Below, piece by piece: positions 15,826 through 23,886 of a stretch of DNA of 64,000 nt. How positions within the stretch are numbered: the stretch's first letter is position 1; each line of letters begins with the position of its first letter. The DNA comes from Ignavibacteria bacterium (lineage in GTDB: Bacteria; Bacteroidota; Ignavibacteria; Tepidaquicellales; OLB5), in contig JAFLBX010000001.1 of NCBI GenBank assembly GCA_017303675.1, forward strand, positions 693,970 through 757,969. Reading direction: 5' to 3'. A program made the translations under genes and the position numbers. The notes below the pieces were generated by a model, which was given only the letters and a program-made list of their open reading frames with translations, did no database searches and had not been told where the DNA came from.

Positions 15826-16464
15826 TTACTTATAATTCGGAATATTCTTCCCGAGTATTAAATTGCGCTTTGAGGTATAAACACCGCTTTCATTTTTTGT
15901 CAATGATACAATTCCATCACCACCGCGGTTCTCAGCATTTTTCCTGTATGAATCATCCACAAATTTATCATCATCAAACACATAGTCATCTATCCAGTAT
16001 GGAGTTTTTCCGGACTCTTTAATTGTTGGGTGAATATGCGCGGGGAATGTGGCATTGGGATATGGAGCAGGTCTGAGAGTATAAAATCTATATTCACCTT
16101 TATCATTGGTCTTAAGCCACCCTCTAAGGTAGCCGTGTCGTCCTGTTTCATTTCCTTTTTTTGAATAATACCCGTTTTGATCGGTGTGATAGAGGTATAA
16201 TACAATTCCCGGGGCAGGCGTGATACCATCAGACTGATAGATAACTCCGCTGATCTCGAGCTTAATTTGGGCTGCATTAAAATCAGGCAGTGTATCAACA
16301 CTGCTTAGTTCTTCAAGCGGTACTGGCGAGTCATAAACAGCATCGCAGCCTTCGCATCCATCACCGACTTTTATTATTGTTTCCTTAACGGGCTTATCGT
16401 CATTTTGTCCGCAGACAAAATTTGTGAAGATCAATACAGCCGTAAGCGAGATAATAATTTTCAT
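15826..16464 (-). CDS. Exported intradiol ring-cleavage dioxygenase-like protein
   Basis: 212 residues. Signal peptide 1-19 (ending FVCG). Residues about 65-170 have the intradiol dioxygenase pattern: LEISGVIYQSDGITPAPG, IVLYLYHTDQNGYYS, GYLRGWLKTNDKGEYRFYTLRPAPYP and the iron-ligand motif AHIHPTI. In catechol and protocatechuate dioxygenases two Tyr and two His bind Fe(III); candidates for all four are visible. Secreted small members of this family are of unknown substrate, and no aromatic-degradation genes are nearby, so a role in catabolism is doubtful. It lies downstream of the sigma/anti-sigma unit but behind a terminator hairpin. Confidence 0.78.
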   Translation of the reverse strand: MKIIISLTAVLIFTNFVCGQNDDKPVKETIIKVGDGCEGCDAVYDSPVPLEELSSVDTLPDFNAAQIKLEISGVIYQSDGITPAPGIVLYLYHTDQNGYYSKKGNETGRHGYLRGWLKTNDKGEYRFYTLRPAPYPNATFPAHIHPTIKESGKTPYWIDDYVFDDDKFVDDSYRKNAENRGGDGIVSLTKNESGVYTSKRNLILGKNIPNYK

Positions 16465-16489
16465 ATTTGATATATTAAAAGTTATAAAA

Positions 16490-16512
16490 AACCCGCCGTT
16501 TTAAGGCGGGTT
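16490..16512 (-). terminator. Intrinsic terminator after the sigma/anti-sigma operon
   Basis: AACCCGCC (16490-16497), loop GTTTTAA, GGCGGGTT (16505-16512). On the minus strand the stem is followed by TTTTTT, so it terminates transcription from 18875-16567. It lies 26 bp before the start of the dioxygenase-like gene, which therefore needs its own promoter or read-through. Confidence 0.88.
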
Positions 16513-16566
16513 ATATTTTTTATTTTATAATTTAATAAAATCGTTGCACGTTTGAATTTTCACATC

Positions 16567-18279
16567 TTAATTATCATCATCATCGCCGGTATCGCTAGGC
16601 TTTCTGTGTTTTTCTGATTCCTTCTTTTCCTTTTCAATTTCTTCCTTGTGCAGCTGTTTTTCGCGTTCAACTTCCTTCTTAACTTCTTCCATATCTATCT
16701 TTATCTTTTCATTAACGCGTTTAAGCTCTTCTTTAACTTTTTCCATTTCCTTTTTGAACTCTTCGTTATCAATTTTCAGGTCTTCCTGCATCTGTTTCAT
16801 TTCTTCTTCAAGCTCTTTCTGGTCTTCTTCAGTCCAGCCGTTCACGCCGGTTTTGTAAAGGAATTCCATAGTATCGTTGCCCGGCGGTATTACATAATTA
16901 AAATTCCAGCTTTTTTTAGAGTGATCCTTCCAGTTTTTTTCCCAGTCCTTCTGCCATTTTTCATTATCAAACTGCTTCATATTTTCTTCAACCCTAGCCA
17001 TATTTTCCCGGATCTGAATATTAACTTCTTCCATTATCTTATCAACCCATTCATTAATATCTTCAGCACGTTTGAACCTTGAAATACTATCTTTTGGTAT
17101 GACCCTTGGCGGTGCAACATATGCAGCCACCTTGTTATAGACCTCATATTTATACTGCGCATCGACCCTTGGCATCATGTTAACCAGTGTTACAGCATCG
17201 GTCTTTTTGGAATTATTAAGAATTGTTTTTATACACTGTGAGCCGCAGTTACCGAAATCAAACTCCATAAGCGCCTGTTTAAGCTGTGGCGAGGAGTCTT
17301 CTCTGAACGGTGTGCCGGGGCCGATATCCTGTTTGGTTACGCAGAACTTGCCTTCGGGAACAAGTGATTCCCTGCCGGCTGATTCCAGTGAAACCTTGCC
17401 CTGTCTTACATAAAGCAGGCCGTCGCCGGCTTTATCGACTGAGAATTTATATGAACAGCCAAGATCGACAGCAGTAACGGTGCCTGCATCAACAAAGAAT
17501 GTGCGCGGTTTTGCGTTTATATTGGCGTCAATTGCGCCGTAATCAAGCTGAATTCGTTTTTCATTATTGCTGCTTTTTGTAAGCTTAACTTTGCTGTTCG
17601 GTTCAATAATTACTGTGCCAAGTCCCGCAACATAAAGCTCTGCCCTGGATGAATCGTTGGTTGTGATAACACCTCCCACGCCCAGTGAATCAATTGCCTT
17701 CATCACAAGATCATTGATCATAGGGCTGCCTTTAAGTGATGTTACCATCCATTTGGGTCCGCCTGAAACTTCGACTAAATTGGTATTGAGCTCAATTCCG
17801 TTATCGCGGAATTTCATGTAGCGGTTTACTCCGTAAACTATGAACGCAAGGATGAGCACTGCGGCAATGCCGCTGAAGTAGTATCGCATACTTCCCCAGG
17901 CAGATCTTACCGGAACCGGTTCTTTGCTGCCTGATGAAACTGAAATATATTCATCTTCAAAACCGTTCATGTTATAGATGTGTGTATCTTTATGCTCGGG
18001 TAATTTTGCGTTTATCTTTGCTTCGATCGCGTTCCACAGCTCCTGCTGTTTGTTCTTAGGCAGCAGCTTTTCGCTTTTTTCGTCTTCCTGGGCAATAAGG
18101 CTTGTTCTTTCAATAAGAAGAACGGTATCTTCCAGGTATTTTCTGCAGGCGGGGCAACATTTAAGATGCTCTTCCATCTGCTTCCTGTCTTCATTTGAGA
18201 TCATACCTTCAAGGTAATCATCTACCAAGAGCTCGATCTCTTCGCAATTATTATGTTTCATGGTTATTTCATTTTTCAT
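16567..18279 (-). CDS. Transmembrane anti-sigma factor with FecR domain and charged coiled-coil tail
   Basis: 570 residues. Residues 10-50 are a zinc anti-sigma domain (H38-x3-C42-x2-C45 within EEHLKCCPACRKYL). A membrane segment follows at about 133-152 (SGIAAVLILAFIVYGV). The periplasmic part at about 185-300 is FecR-like (AELYVAGLGTVIIEPNSKVKL, IQLDYGAIDANI, FFVDAGTVTAVDLGCSYKF, GLLYVRQGKVSLE). The last 100 residues are a Lys/Glu coiled coil ending in an acidic DTGDDDDN tail. It should hold the ECF factor encoded immediately upstream (4-bp overlap) until a periplasmic signal releases it. The extended coiled coil is unusual and may be the sensing or multimerising part. Confidence 0.85.
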   Translation of the reverse strand: MKNEITMKHNNCEEIELLVDDYLEGMISNEDRKQMEEHLKCCPACRKYLEDTVLLIERTSLIAQEDEKSEKLLPKNKQQELWNAIEAKINAKLPEHKDTHIYNMNGFEDEYISVSSGSKEPVPVRSAWGSMRYYFSGIAAVLILAFIVYGVNRYMKFRDNGIELNTNLVEVSGGPKWMVTSLKGSPMINDLVMKAIDSLGVGGVITTNDSSRAELYVAGLGTVIIEPNSKVKLTKSSNNEKRIQLDYGAIDANINAKPRTFFVDAGTVTAVDLGCSYKFSVDKAGDGLLYVRQGKVSLESAGRESLVPEGKFCVTKQDIGPGTPFREDSSPQLKQALMEFDFGNCGSQCIKTILNNSKKTDAVTLVNMMPRVDAQYKYEVYNKVAAYVAPPRVIPKDSISRFKRAEDINEWVDKIMEEVNIQIRENMARVEENMKQFDNEKWQKDWEKNWKDHSKKSWNFNYVIPPGNDTMEFLYKTGVNGWTEEDQKELEEEMKQMQEDLKIDNEEFKKEMEKVKEELKRVNEKIKIDMEEVKKEVEREKQLHKEEIEKEKKESEKHRKPSDTGDDDDN

Positions 18280-18875
18280 TTTGCCAGCTCCTCTCTCAGC
18301 ATTCTTCTGGCCCTGTGTAAATGGGCTTTTGAAGTACCTACCTCTATATCCATCATTTTGGAAATTTCGTGATGCTTATATCCTTCAATATCGTGAAGAA
18401 CAAAAGCCATCCTGGCCTGCTGCGGCAGCTTTTCAAGGGCACCTTCAATATCAATTCTTGAATCATACCCCTGTTTAACTTTTGCCTGGGGATTATCCCT
18501 GGAAATAATTTCAGTAAGCTCGCTTACGCGTTCCTGAAATCTTTTTTCAGAGCGCTTCATCATCAGGAACTGGTTCACCGCAATTGAGTGAAGCCATGAT
18601 GAGAACTTGCTTTCAAAGTGAAACGATGAAAGCTTTTCCCATGCTTTCACAAATACTTCCTGGGTCAGCTCTTCTGCGGTATCTCTATCCTGGCATGCGC
18701 GGAGACAAACTGCATACACACGTTTTACGTTGTTGTTATACAGCTCCCTGAATGCATGAGAGTTCCCTGCCGCCGCCTGGCGAACCAGCTCAAACTCTCT
18801 ATCCGGACTTGTAGATACCAGCTCCAGAGCTCCCCCCTCGGCAGTGCTGCCTGCCTCGGCTAAATTAGACCGCAT
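18276..18875 (-). CDS. ECF-type RNA polymerase sigma factor
   Basis: 199 residues. Region 2 at about 35-105 (HAFRELYNNNVKRVYAVCL, RDTAEELTQEVFVKAWEKL, FSSWLHSIAVNQFL) and region 4 at about 140-195 (ALEKLPQQARMAFVLHDIEGYKHHEISKMM, VGTSKAHLHRARRMLREEL) are complete. Directs transcription of an extracytoplasmic-stress regulon, held in check by the overlapping anti-sigma gene downstream. The first 25 residues lie ahead of the core and an internal start is possible, but an AGGAGAAAAT sequence just before the ATG at 18875 supports the long form. Confidence 0.93.
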   Translation of the reverse strand: MRSNLAEAGSTAEGGALELVSTSPDREFELVRQAAAGNSHAFRELYNNNVKRVYAVCLRACQDRDTAEELTQEVFVKAWEKLSSFHFESKFSSWLHSIAVNQFLMMKRSEKRFQERVSELTEIISRDNPQAKVKQGYDSRIDIEGALEKLPQQARMAFVLHDIEGYKHHEISKMMDIEVGTSKAHLHRARRMLREELAK

Positions 18876-19049
18876 ATTTTCTCCTAAATTACAATAATAT
18901 GATGCAAAGTGATATGAAAAGGTTTAGTTATATTATAGTATAAAAGAGAATTTGAAAAATCTTGTTTTTTCAGCGTTTATGTATAGTTTTTGCGCTTATT
19001 GGGCATAAAAACAAAAATTACGGCTTAAAAATATCACGAATATCGTTAC

Positions 19050-19079
19050 TTGATAACTCTATATATTATACTATCTTTG
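19050..19079 (+). promoter_or_regulatory. Bacteroidota-type promoter TTG-N19-TATCTTTG
   Basis: TTG at 19050-19052 and TATCTTTG at 19072-19079 are separated by 19 bp, exactly the -33/-7 architecture of Bacteroidota primary-sigma promoters. It lies 57 bp before the ATG of the exported protein at 19137. Confidence 0.7.
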
Positions 19080-19136
19080 GTTAATTTAATTGCAGTATAC
19101 AATATTCAATTCAAATTTTAGCCGGGGGGCGCTGAT

Positions 19137-19784
19137 ATGAAAAAGGGAAAAAAGTTTTTAGGTTACATTTTATTTTTCGCAGCTTTGTTTGTGCTTAGCT
19201 TTGTGCTTCACAATAATGTATCTGCTGTAGAAGATTCACAAAAACCCTATCAAAATATTTTAAACATTAACAGCAGCTCAGAGGTATTACATAAGGTAAT
19301 ATGGCGTGAAGATATTTACGATCCTTCACTGAAGGCAAAGGTTAATGTTATTAAAATTGATGACAGCTATTTTGCGGGCATCAGCGGACCGGAAAAAGCA
19401 GTGTTGGGCTATCTTGCATCAACAATTGGCAATGAGTGTTTTGCTGAAGGCAATAAACAGAATGTAAAGTGCAAGATACTTACCGCATTGAACCTGGGCT
19501 ACCAGTGCAGCGAAGAAAGCAAAACATATTTAAAGAGCTGGTTCCGTGATGATGCAGCGATCGTAAGCCAGATAGAGAACTGCAAGCCGACAATTGCTTC
19601 AACGGTTGAAAAAACATTCGACGAAGTAAAGATATCTTCTGCTGATAATGTTATAAAAGTTGAGCTTAAAGGCCTAAAGCTGAATATCAAAGAAAACTCC
19701 GCAAGCAAATGGAGCGAATCAATGAGCTTTAAGGTTGATGGCGATAAAGTATCATTAACAGAAAGAACAAAGAAGAACGATTAA
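19137..19784 (+). CDS. Exported protein of unknown function
   Basis: 215 residues with a signal peptide (GYILFFAALFVLSFVLHNNVSA, cleavage near residue 31). The mature part contains four or five Cys spread out (NECFAEG, VKCKIL, YQCSEE, ENCKPT), compatible with disulphide bonds in the periplasm, and ends with a lysine-rich tail. I recognise no family. It is monocistronic: a promoter precedes it and a terminator follows directly. Confidence 0.78.
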   Translation: MKKGKKFLGYILFFAALFVLSFVLHNNVSAVEDSQKPYQNILNINSSSEVLHKVIWREDIYDPSLKAKVNVIKIDDSYFAGISGPEKAVLGYLASTIGNECFAEGNKQNVKCKILTALNLGYQCSEESKTYLKSWFRDDAAIVSQIENCKPTIASTVEKTFDEVKISSADNVIKVELKGLKLNIKENSASKWSESMSFKVDGDKVSLTERTKKND

Positions 19785-19805
19785 GCTAAAAATTAAAAAT
19801 TATTA

Positions 19806-19834
19806 AAGGAGCCTCTTTGCGGGCTCCTTTTTTT
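19806..19834 (+). terminator. Intrinsic terminator between convergent genes
   Basis: GGAGCC (19808-19813), eight-base loop, GGCTCC (19822-19827), then seven T. On the minus strand a shorter T-run follows, so it may serve both the gene at 19137 and the convergent hydrolase gene. Confidence 0.9.
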
Positions 19835-19839
19835 ATGCA

Positions 19840-20805
19840 CTACTCTCTTAAGAAATCACTTACCTGTTTTAGAAATTCAGGAAGAGCCTGTACGTGCGGA
19901 ATATGTCCAACATTTTCAAGCTCAACAAGTTTAGAGCCATTGATAAGGCTGTTAACTTTTTTCCCAAGCGAGGGATAATTACCGTATATTTGTTTTGCCT
20001 CTTCGTTCAGCAGATTTTTTCCCACTACGGTACGGTCATATTGCCCTATAACAAGCAGGGTTGGAACCGTGATATCTTTCAGCTCGTAGATAACCGGCTG
20101 CTCATAGATCATCTGGTATGTAAGAGCATTTGCCCATGCAACGTTCCGGAAGTCATCTCTTGAGAGATCCTGTGACTGTGCAAGAACATAATGTTCATAT
20201 TCGTCCTTCCATTCGGGGTAATATGTCTTTTGATATTCCTTAATGCTGTTATAGGTAGCGGCAAGCTCCCTGATATACTGCGCTTCAACGGGCTGGTAAG
20301 GAACAAAAAGGCGGTAATCTTCAAGCCCGACCGGGTTTTCAAGCACAAGCTTTTCTGTTCTTTCAGGATACATTAAAACAAATCTGGCGGCAAGCATTCC
20401 CCCTGTTGAATGGCCTATAACATTTACCTTTTCAATTCCGAGAGAATCAAGCAAGCCCTTATTGTTCAAAGCCAGCAAATGAAAGCTGTAATGAATGTTT
20501 GCCCGTGATGACTTCCCCCAGCCAACCTGGTCAGGCGCAATAACCCGGTAGCCTGAGCCTACAAAGAATTCAATCACATCCTTCCAGTAATAGCCGTTAA
20601 AATTCTTGCCGTGGAAAAGTATTACGCTTTTGCCGTTGGCTGCTGCGGGATCAGGCTTTACATCCATGTAAGACATAACAAGCTGCTGTGATTCAAGCGT
20701 GAATGTAATGGAATCTGACGGGTAAGGATAACTGATATACTGCGAATAAGCAAGCGTGGCGAAAAAAATCAATAAAACAGGGATCTTCAAAATATTCATC
20801 AGCAT
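19840..20805 (-). CDS. Exported alpha/beta hydrolase
   Basis: 321 residues with a signal peptide (about 1-21, LLIFFATLAYSQ). Alpha/beta-hydrolase features: oxyanion strand SVILFHGKNFNGYYW, RVIAPDQVGWGKSS, nucleophile elbow GHSTGGM, acid strand TLLVIGQYDRTV and catalytic His near GHIPH. Likely an esterase, lipase or epoxide-hydrolase-like enzyme of the periplasm; the substrate cannot be inferred. An in-frame ATG two codons downstream (20799) is an equally good start. No obvious operon partner. Confidence 0.87.
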   Translation of the reverse strand: MLMNILKIPVLLIFFATLAYSQYISYPYPSDSITFTLESQQLVMSYMDVKPDPAAANGKSVILFHGKNFNGYYWKDVIEFFVGSGYRVIAPDQVGWGKSSRANIHYSFHLLALNNKGLLDSLGIEKVNVIGHSTGGMLAARFVLMYPERTEKLVLENPVGLEDYRLFVPYQPVEAQYIRELAATYNSIKEYQKTYYPEWKDEYEHYVLAQSQDLSRDDFRNVAWANALTYQMIYEQPVIYELKDITVPTLLVIGQYDRTVVGKNLLNEEAKQIYGNYPSLGKKVNSLINGSKLVELENVGHIPHVQALPEFLKQVSDFLRE

Positions 20806-20962
20806 TTACCTTTATTACTCCTCTAAAGATAAACACCGGGCGGTAACCTTAGTTTCCGGTGAATACAAAAAATCTGTATTAACCGGATTTACGGTTAAAA
20901 AACTAAAGTAATTTTAATATCCTCATCAGAGCAAATTCATATCATGGGCAGAAGCGAATTAT

Positions 20963-21904
20963 TTATTTTGCTTCATCTTCATCACCCGTACCAAGCGGTT
21001 CAATGCTGTAGGATGATTTGCCCAATATACATTTATTGCCCTGGTCAACTATAAATGGTTTCATCTTATCTGAAAGCTTGCCGGTATTAGCCTGGAACTC
21101 TTCAATTTTTGTTGTCATTTCTTCCATTGTAATTTTTCCGGCCTGGAAATCCTGCGCAAGCTGCTCCATTTCTTTTCCTTTTGATTCATAATCAGAAAAA
21201 TCGCTCAGTATATGCGAAATCTCGACAGAGCCTTCATACACACGGACAACATCAATACTGTCCCCGCCATCAACAAGCACTTCATGGGAATACTTTGTTT
21301 TGTTATGGCGAACCGAAGATCTTTTCCCTTCTGTTCTGATTTTAACCTTATCAGAAGGCGGGGAATCATAGGTAACTTTTCCTTTGATAATAAGTACTTT
21401 CTGGGCAAGCTCGCCCTGCCACTCGATCTTCAATTGTTCGCATAATGCATCAAGCACCGGAATTTTCATAAGCGAATATTCATGTGCTGTCATAAAAAAG
21501 CGCCCCGTCCGCGTGGGGTCACTTTTCATAAACACAGCTACTGATATCATTGCTCCTGCGCCGGTTTCAATAACGGTCCCGTCAGAAAGGATATCACCTT
21601 CCTTCAGGGTATCATCTACAACGTAATACGATGTATCGGGCTGGCCGCACATGTTCCCGACATCCATTTTCCGAACTGTCCCGAACGCATATCCTTTCAG
21701 CTTAACAACCTTCCATGAACACGGATAGTAGCCGCCGTCATAATTACCCCTGCTTAAGTTTTTTCCGGGACTGGAGTTACTTCCGTCGAAAAGTAGTGAA
21801 TCATGGGGTCCGCCTGCAAACACCGGCTTACCTGCGGAAAAAGAAAAATTAAATGCTGTTAGTATTACAGCAAATACCGGCAGAAAAAATAATTTTTTCA
21901 GCAT
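20963..21904 (-). CDS. Exported FecR-like protein
   Basis: 313 residues, signal peptide about 1-24. The region LKEGDILSDGTVIETGAGAMISVAVF (about 92-117) and SIDVVRVYEGSVEIS (about 221-235) follow the FecR/LPS-assembly-like pattern of a beta-rich domain seen in proteins that contain GDxxxTGxxSxxxL motifs. A helical segment (about 240-290, rich in Glu/Lys/Met) separates the two. No anti-sigma zinc motif and no membrane anchor, so it is not a sigma regulator like the FecR-domain protein at 16567. Third gene of a tight same-strand trio (11 bp after the small T9SS gene). Confidence 0.6.
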   Translation of the reverse strand: MLKKLFFLPVFAVILTAFNFSFSAGKPVFAGGPHDSLLFDGSNSSPGKNLSRGNYDGGYYPCSWKVVKLKGYAFGTVRKMDVGNMCGQPDTSYYVVDDTLKEGDILSDGTVIETGAGAMISVAVFMKSDPTRTGRFFMTAHEYSLMKIPVLDALCEQLKIEWQGELAQKVLIIKGKVTYDSPPSDKVKIRTEGKRSSVRHNKTKYSHEVLVDGGDSIDVVRVYEGSVEISHILSDFSDYESKGKEMEQLAQDFQAGKITMEEMTTKIEEFQANTGKLSDKMKPFIVDQGNKCILGKSSYSIEPLGTGDEDEAK

Positions 21905-21915
21905 AATTATTCCCC

Positions 21916-22389
21916 TTACTTTATTAAACTGATCTTTAATATTTTAAAAATTCCGTTATAACTGACCTTCAAAAAATAAATTCCCGAAGCAAGTCCGCCT
22001 GCATTTATAACCATGCTGTAAAAGCCGGTATTTTGCTCTCCTTCAAATAATTTCAAGGCTTCACGGCCAAGCTGGTCATACAGCTTTACTGTTACAAAAC
22101 CGGCTGCGGGAATCTGGTATTTTACTGTTGTTACAGGATTAAAAGGATTGGGATAATTACTGAAGACCTCAAAACTTAAGGGCATTTCGTTTGTTACTTC
22201 TCCCGTGCTGACAAGTCCGCCGCAAATTGTGCCATCACCGTACAGTATACCGCCTCCGTTAATAATGCCCGCGCATATATCCGCGGTTGTTAAAACCCCG
22301 AGCGATGTCCCTGCATCAAGCGTTAGAACGCTTTGCGCCTTCAGCGGAATTAACAGCACAAGAAAAAATGTTATTGCTATTGTTTTCAA
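21916..22389 (-). CDS. Miniature T9SS cargo protein
   Basis: 157 residues. Signal peptide about 1-18, then only about 50 residues rich in Gly, Thr and Ile (GTSLGVLTTADICAGIINGGGILYG), then a complete T9SS sorting domain (SNYPNPFNPVTTVKYQIP, KLYDQLGREALKLFEG, GLASGIYFLKVSYNG, KILKISLIK). The cargo part is too short for a usual catalytic domain; it may be a surface adhesin-like stub. Placed between the S74 protein and the FecR-like protein with gaps of 17 and 11 bp, so all three should be one transcript. Confidence 0.82.
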   Translation of the reverse strand: MKTIAITFFLVLLIPLKAQSVLTLDAGTSLGVLTTADICAGIINGGGILYGDGTICGGLVSTGEVTNEMPLSFEVFSNYPNPFNPVTTVKYQIPAAGFVTVKLYDQLGREALKLFEGEQNTGFYSMVINAGGLASGIYFLKVSYNGIFKILKISLIK

Positions 22390-22406
22390 AGTTCTTTCCT
22401 CTGGTT

Positions 22407-23693
22407 CTACTTTTCGTTTTCAGTCATTGAAGCGTTCTTTACCCCGGAGAGCTCTTTTACAGTTTCTTCAAGGCGGGTAAGCTTATCTTTAAGCATGTTC
22501 AGTGACTGAATTTCCGCAGAAAGCTTTGTGTTCTCATTCTTCAGCTCATCATTTTGAGCTTGAAGCTCCTGAATAGCTTTTACCATCGGCGCAAAAAGAT
22601 CATTGTATCGCATTTCATAATTGCCGTTATCATCTTTGGAGATAATTCCGGAGGTCTTTATTCCTTCTTCCATAAGGGTCTCTTCAACATCCTGGGCAAT
22701 AAAGCCGTATTCGGTTCTTTTACCCTGATCATTTTTTCTGAAGTAAGATACGGGCCGAAGTTTGCTGATAAAACTCAGTCCAAGCTCTGAGCTCTTTATA
22801 TTTTCTTTCCATTTTCTGTCGCTTGTGATAGTCCACGCAACCTGAACACCTGCATAGGATATCAGGGTATTGCCTATTCTAACCTGGTTGCTGCCGGTAT
22901 TGCTGGGCACCTGGGCATCGCTGCCTATACCAATATTATTATTGCCGGCGGTCAGATTATATAGCGACTGGTTTCCGACTGCTGTGTTTTCATTGCCGGA
23001 AACATTGCCGTAGAGCGCAGTAAAGCCCAATGCAGTATTTCTGATCCCGGTTTGATTGCTGTACAATGAGTAATATCCAAAAGCAGAATTGTTATTCCCG
23101 GTTAAATTATTGAACATGGATTGCGTACCAACAGCAGTGTTCTGCAAAGCTGTTGTGGAATTGTAAAGTACCTGGTAACCCATTGCGGTATTATTATAGC
23201 CTGTTGTATTGCTGTACATGGTGTACCTGCCCAGTGCTGTATTCTGGTAGCCTGATGTATTCATCATAAGCGCCTGCGAACCAATACCGCAGTTTGCATA
23301 TCCGGTTGTAAGCATGCTCAAAATATTGGAACCAACTGCAATATTATAGCTGCCTTCGCTTCCGGTACCGCTAAGCGTAAAGTTTCCGCTGTTTAACCCG
23401 AGGAAAAGATTTTCGCCTGAAGTGCCCGTACCTTTGTAATCATGCAGGAACCGCGATGAGCCTTTGAAGATTATTCCGGTACCTGATGAAATTGTGAGCG
23501 GAAGTACAAGGCTTCTGTTAAGCGAAAGATACCCAGTATTCTGCGCCAGCGAAAGATATGTTGCGGCTGTATCTCTGATTATAAACTGTCCGCCTGTACC
23601 AAGCTTGCCGTTAATGTTCTGGCTGAAGGCGGCTGCTGAAAAAACTATCAGCGCAATAACCGCTGAAAAAATGTTTCTGGTCAATTTCTGCAT
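22407..23693 (-). CDS. Exported tail-fibre-like protein with S74 chaperone domain
   Basis: 428 residues. Signal peptide about 1-24 (SAAAFSQ). Residues about 110-280 carry degenerate repeats of the form NTALGxxxLYxNxTGxxN, predicted to form a trimeric beta-roll as in adhesins. The C-terminal part (TSDRKWKENIKSSELGLSFI, LRPVSYFRKND, EYGFIAQDVEETL) is the intramolecular chaperone of endosialidase (peptidase S74), which trimerises and self-cleaves in phage tail spikes, followed by a coiled coil (about 375-415). First gene of the trio. The chromosomal context has no phage genes, so it is a host surface protein rather than a prophage remnant. Confidence 0.88.
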   Translation of the reverse strand: MQKLTRNIFSAVIALIVFSAAAFSQNINGKLGTGGQFIIRDTAATYLSLAQNTGYLSLNRSLVLPLTISSGTGIIFKGSSRFLHDYKGTGTSGENLFLGLNSGNFTLSGTGSEGSYNIAVGSNILSMLTTGYANCGIGSQALMMNTSGYQNTALGRYTMYSNTTGYNNTAMGYQVLYNSTTALQNTAVGTQSMFNNLTGNNNSAFGYYSLYSNQTGIRNTALGFTALYGNVSGNENTAVGNQSLYNLTAGNNNIGIGSDAQVPSNTGSNQVRIGNTLISYAGVQVAWTITSDRKWKENIKSSELGLSFISKLRPVSYFRKNDQGKRTEYGFIAQDVEETLMEEGIKTSGIISKDDNGNYEMRYNDLFAPMVKAIQELQAQNDELKNENTKLSAEIQSLNMLKDKLTRLEETVKELSGVKNASMTENEK

Positions 23694-23886
23694 AAACCTG
23701 TTTTCCGTTAATTTTAAATGTTACCCCAATTTGCCTTAGAAATGATTCAAACATAAAACTAAAGTTTACACAGAACAAAGAAATTTAAAGCTCAAAATGA
23801 AAGATTTTATACGGGAATTAGCTTGAATATTGCTTAAATTTTACAGATTTTAACAATATTACACCTTCTAAAATGAAAGGTTTTTT

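Noticed and set aside
22407-23693. Prophage tail-fibre gene
   Set aside because: S74 domain is phage-like, but it has a signal peptide and sits in an operon with a T9SS protein; no other phage genes.
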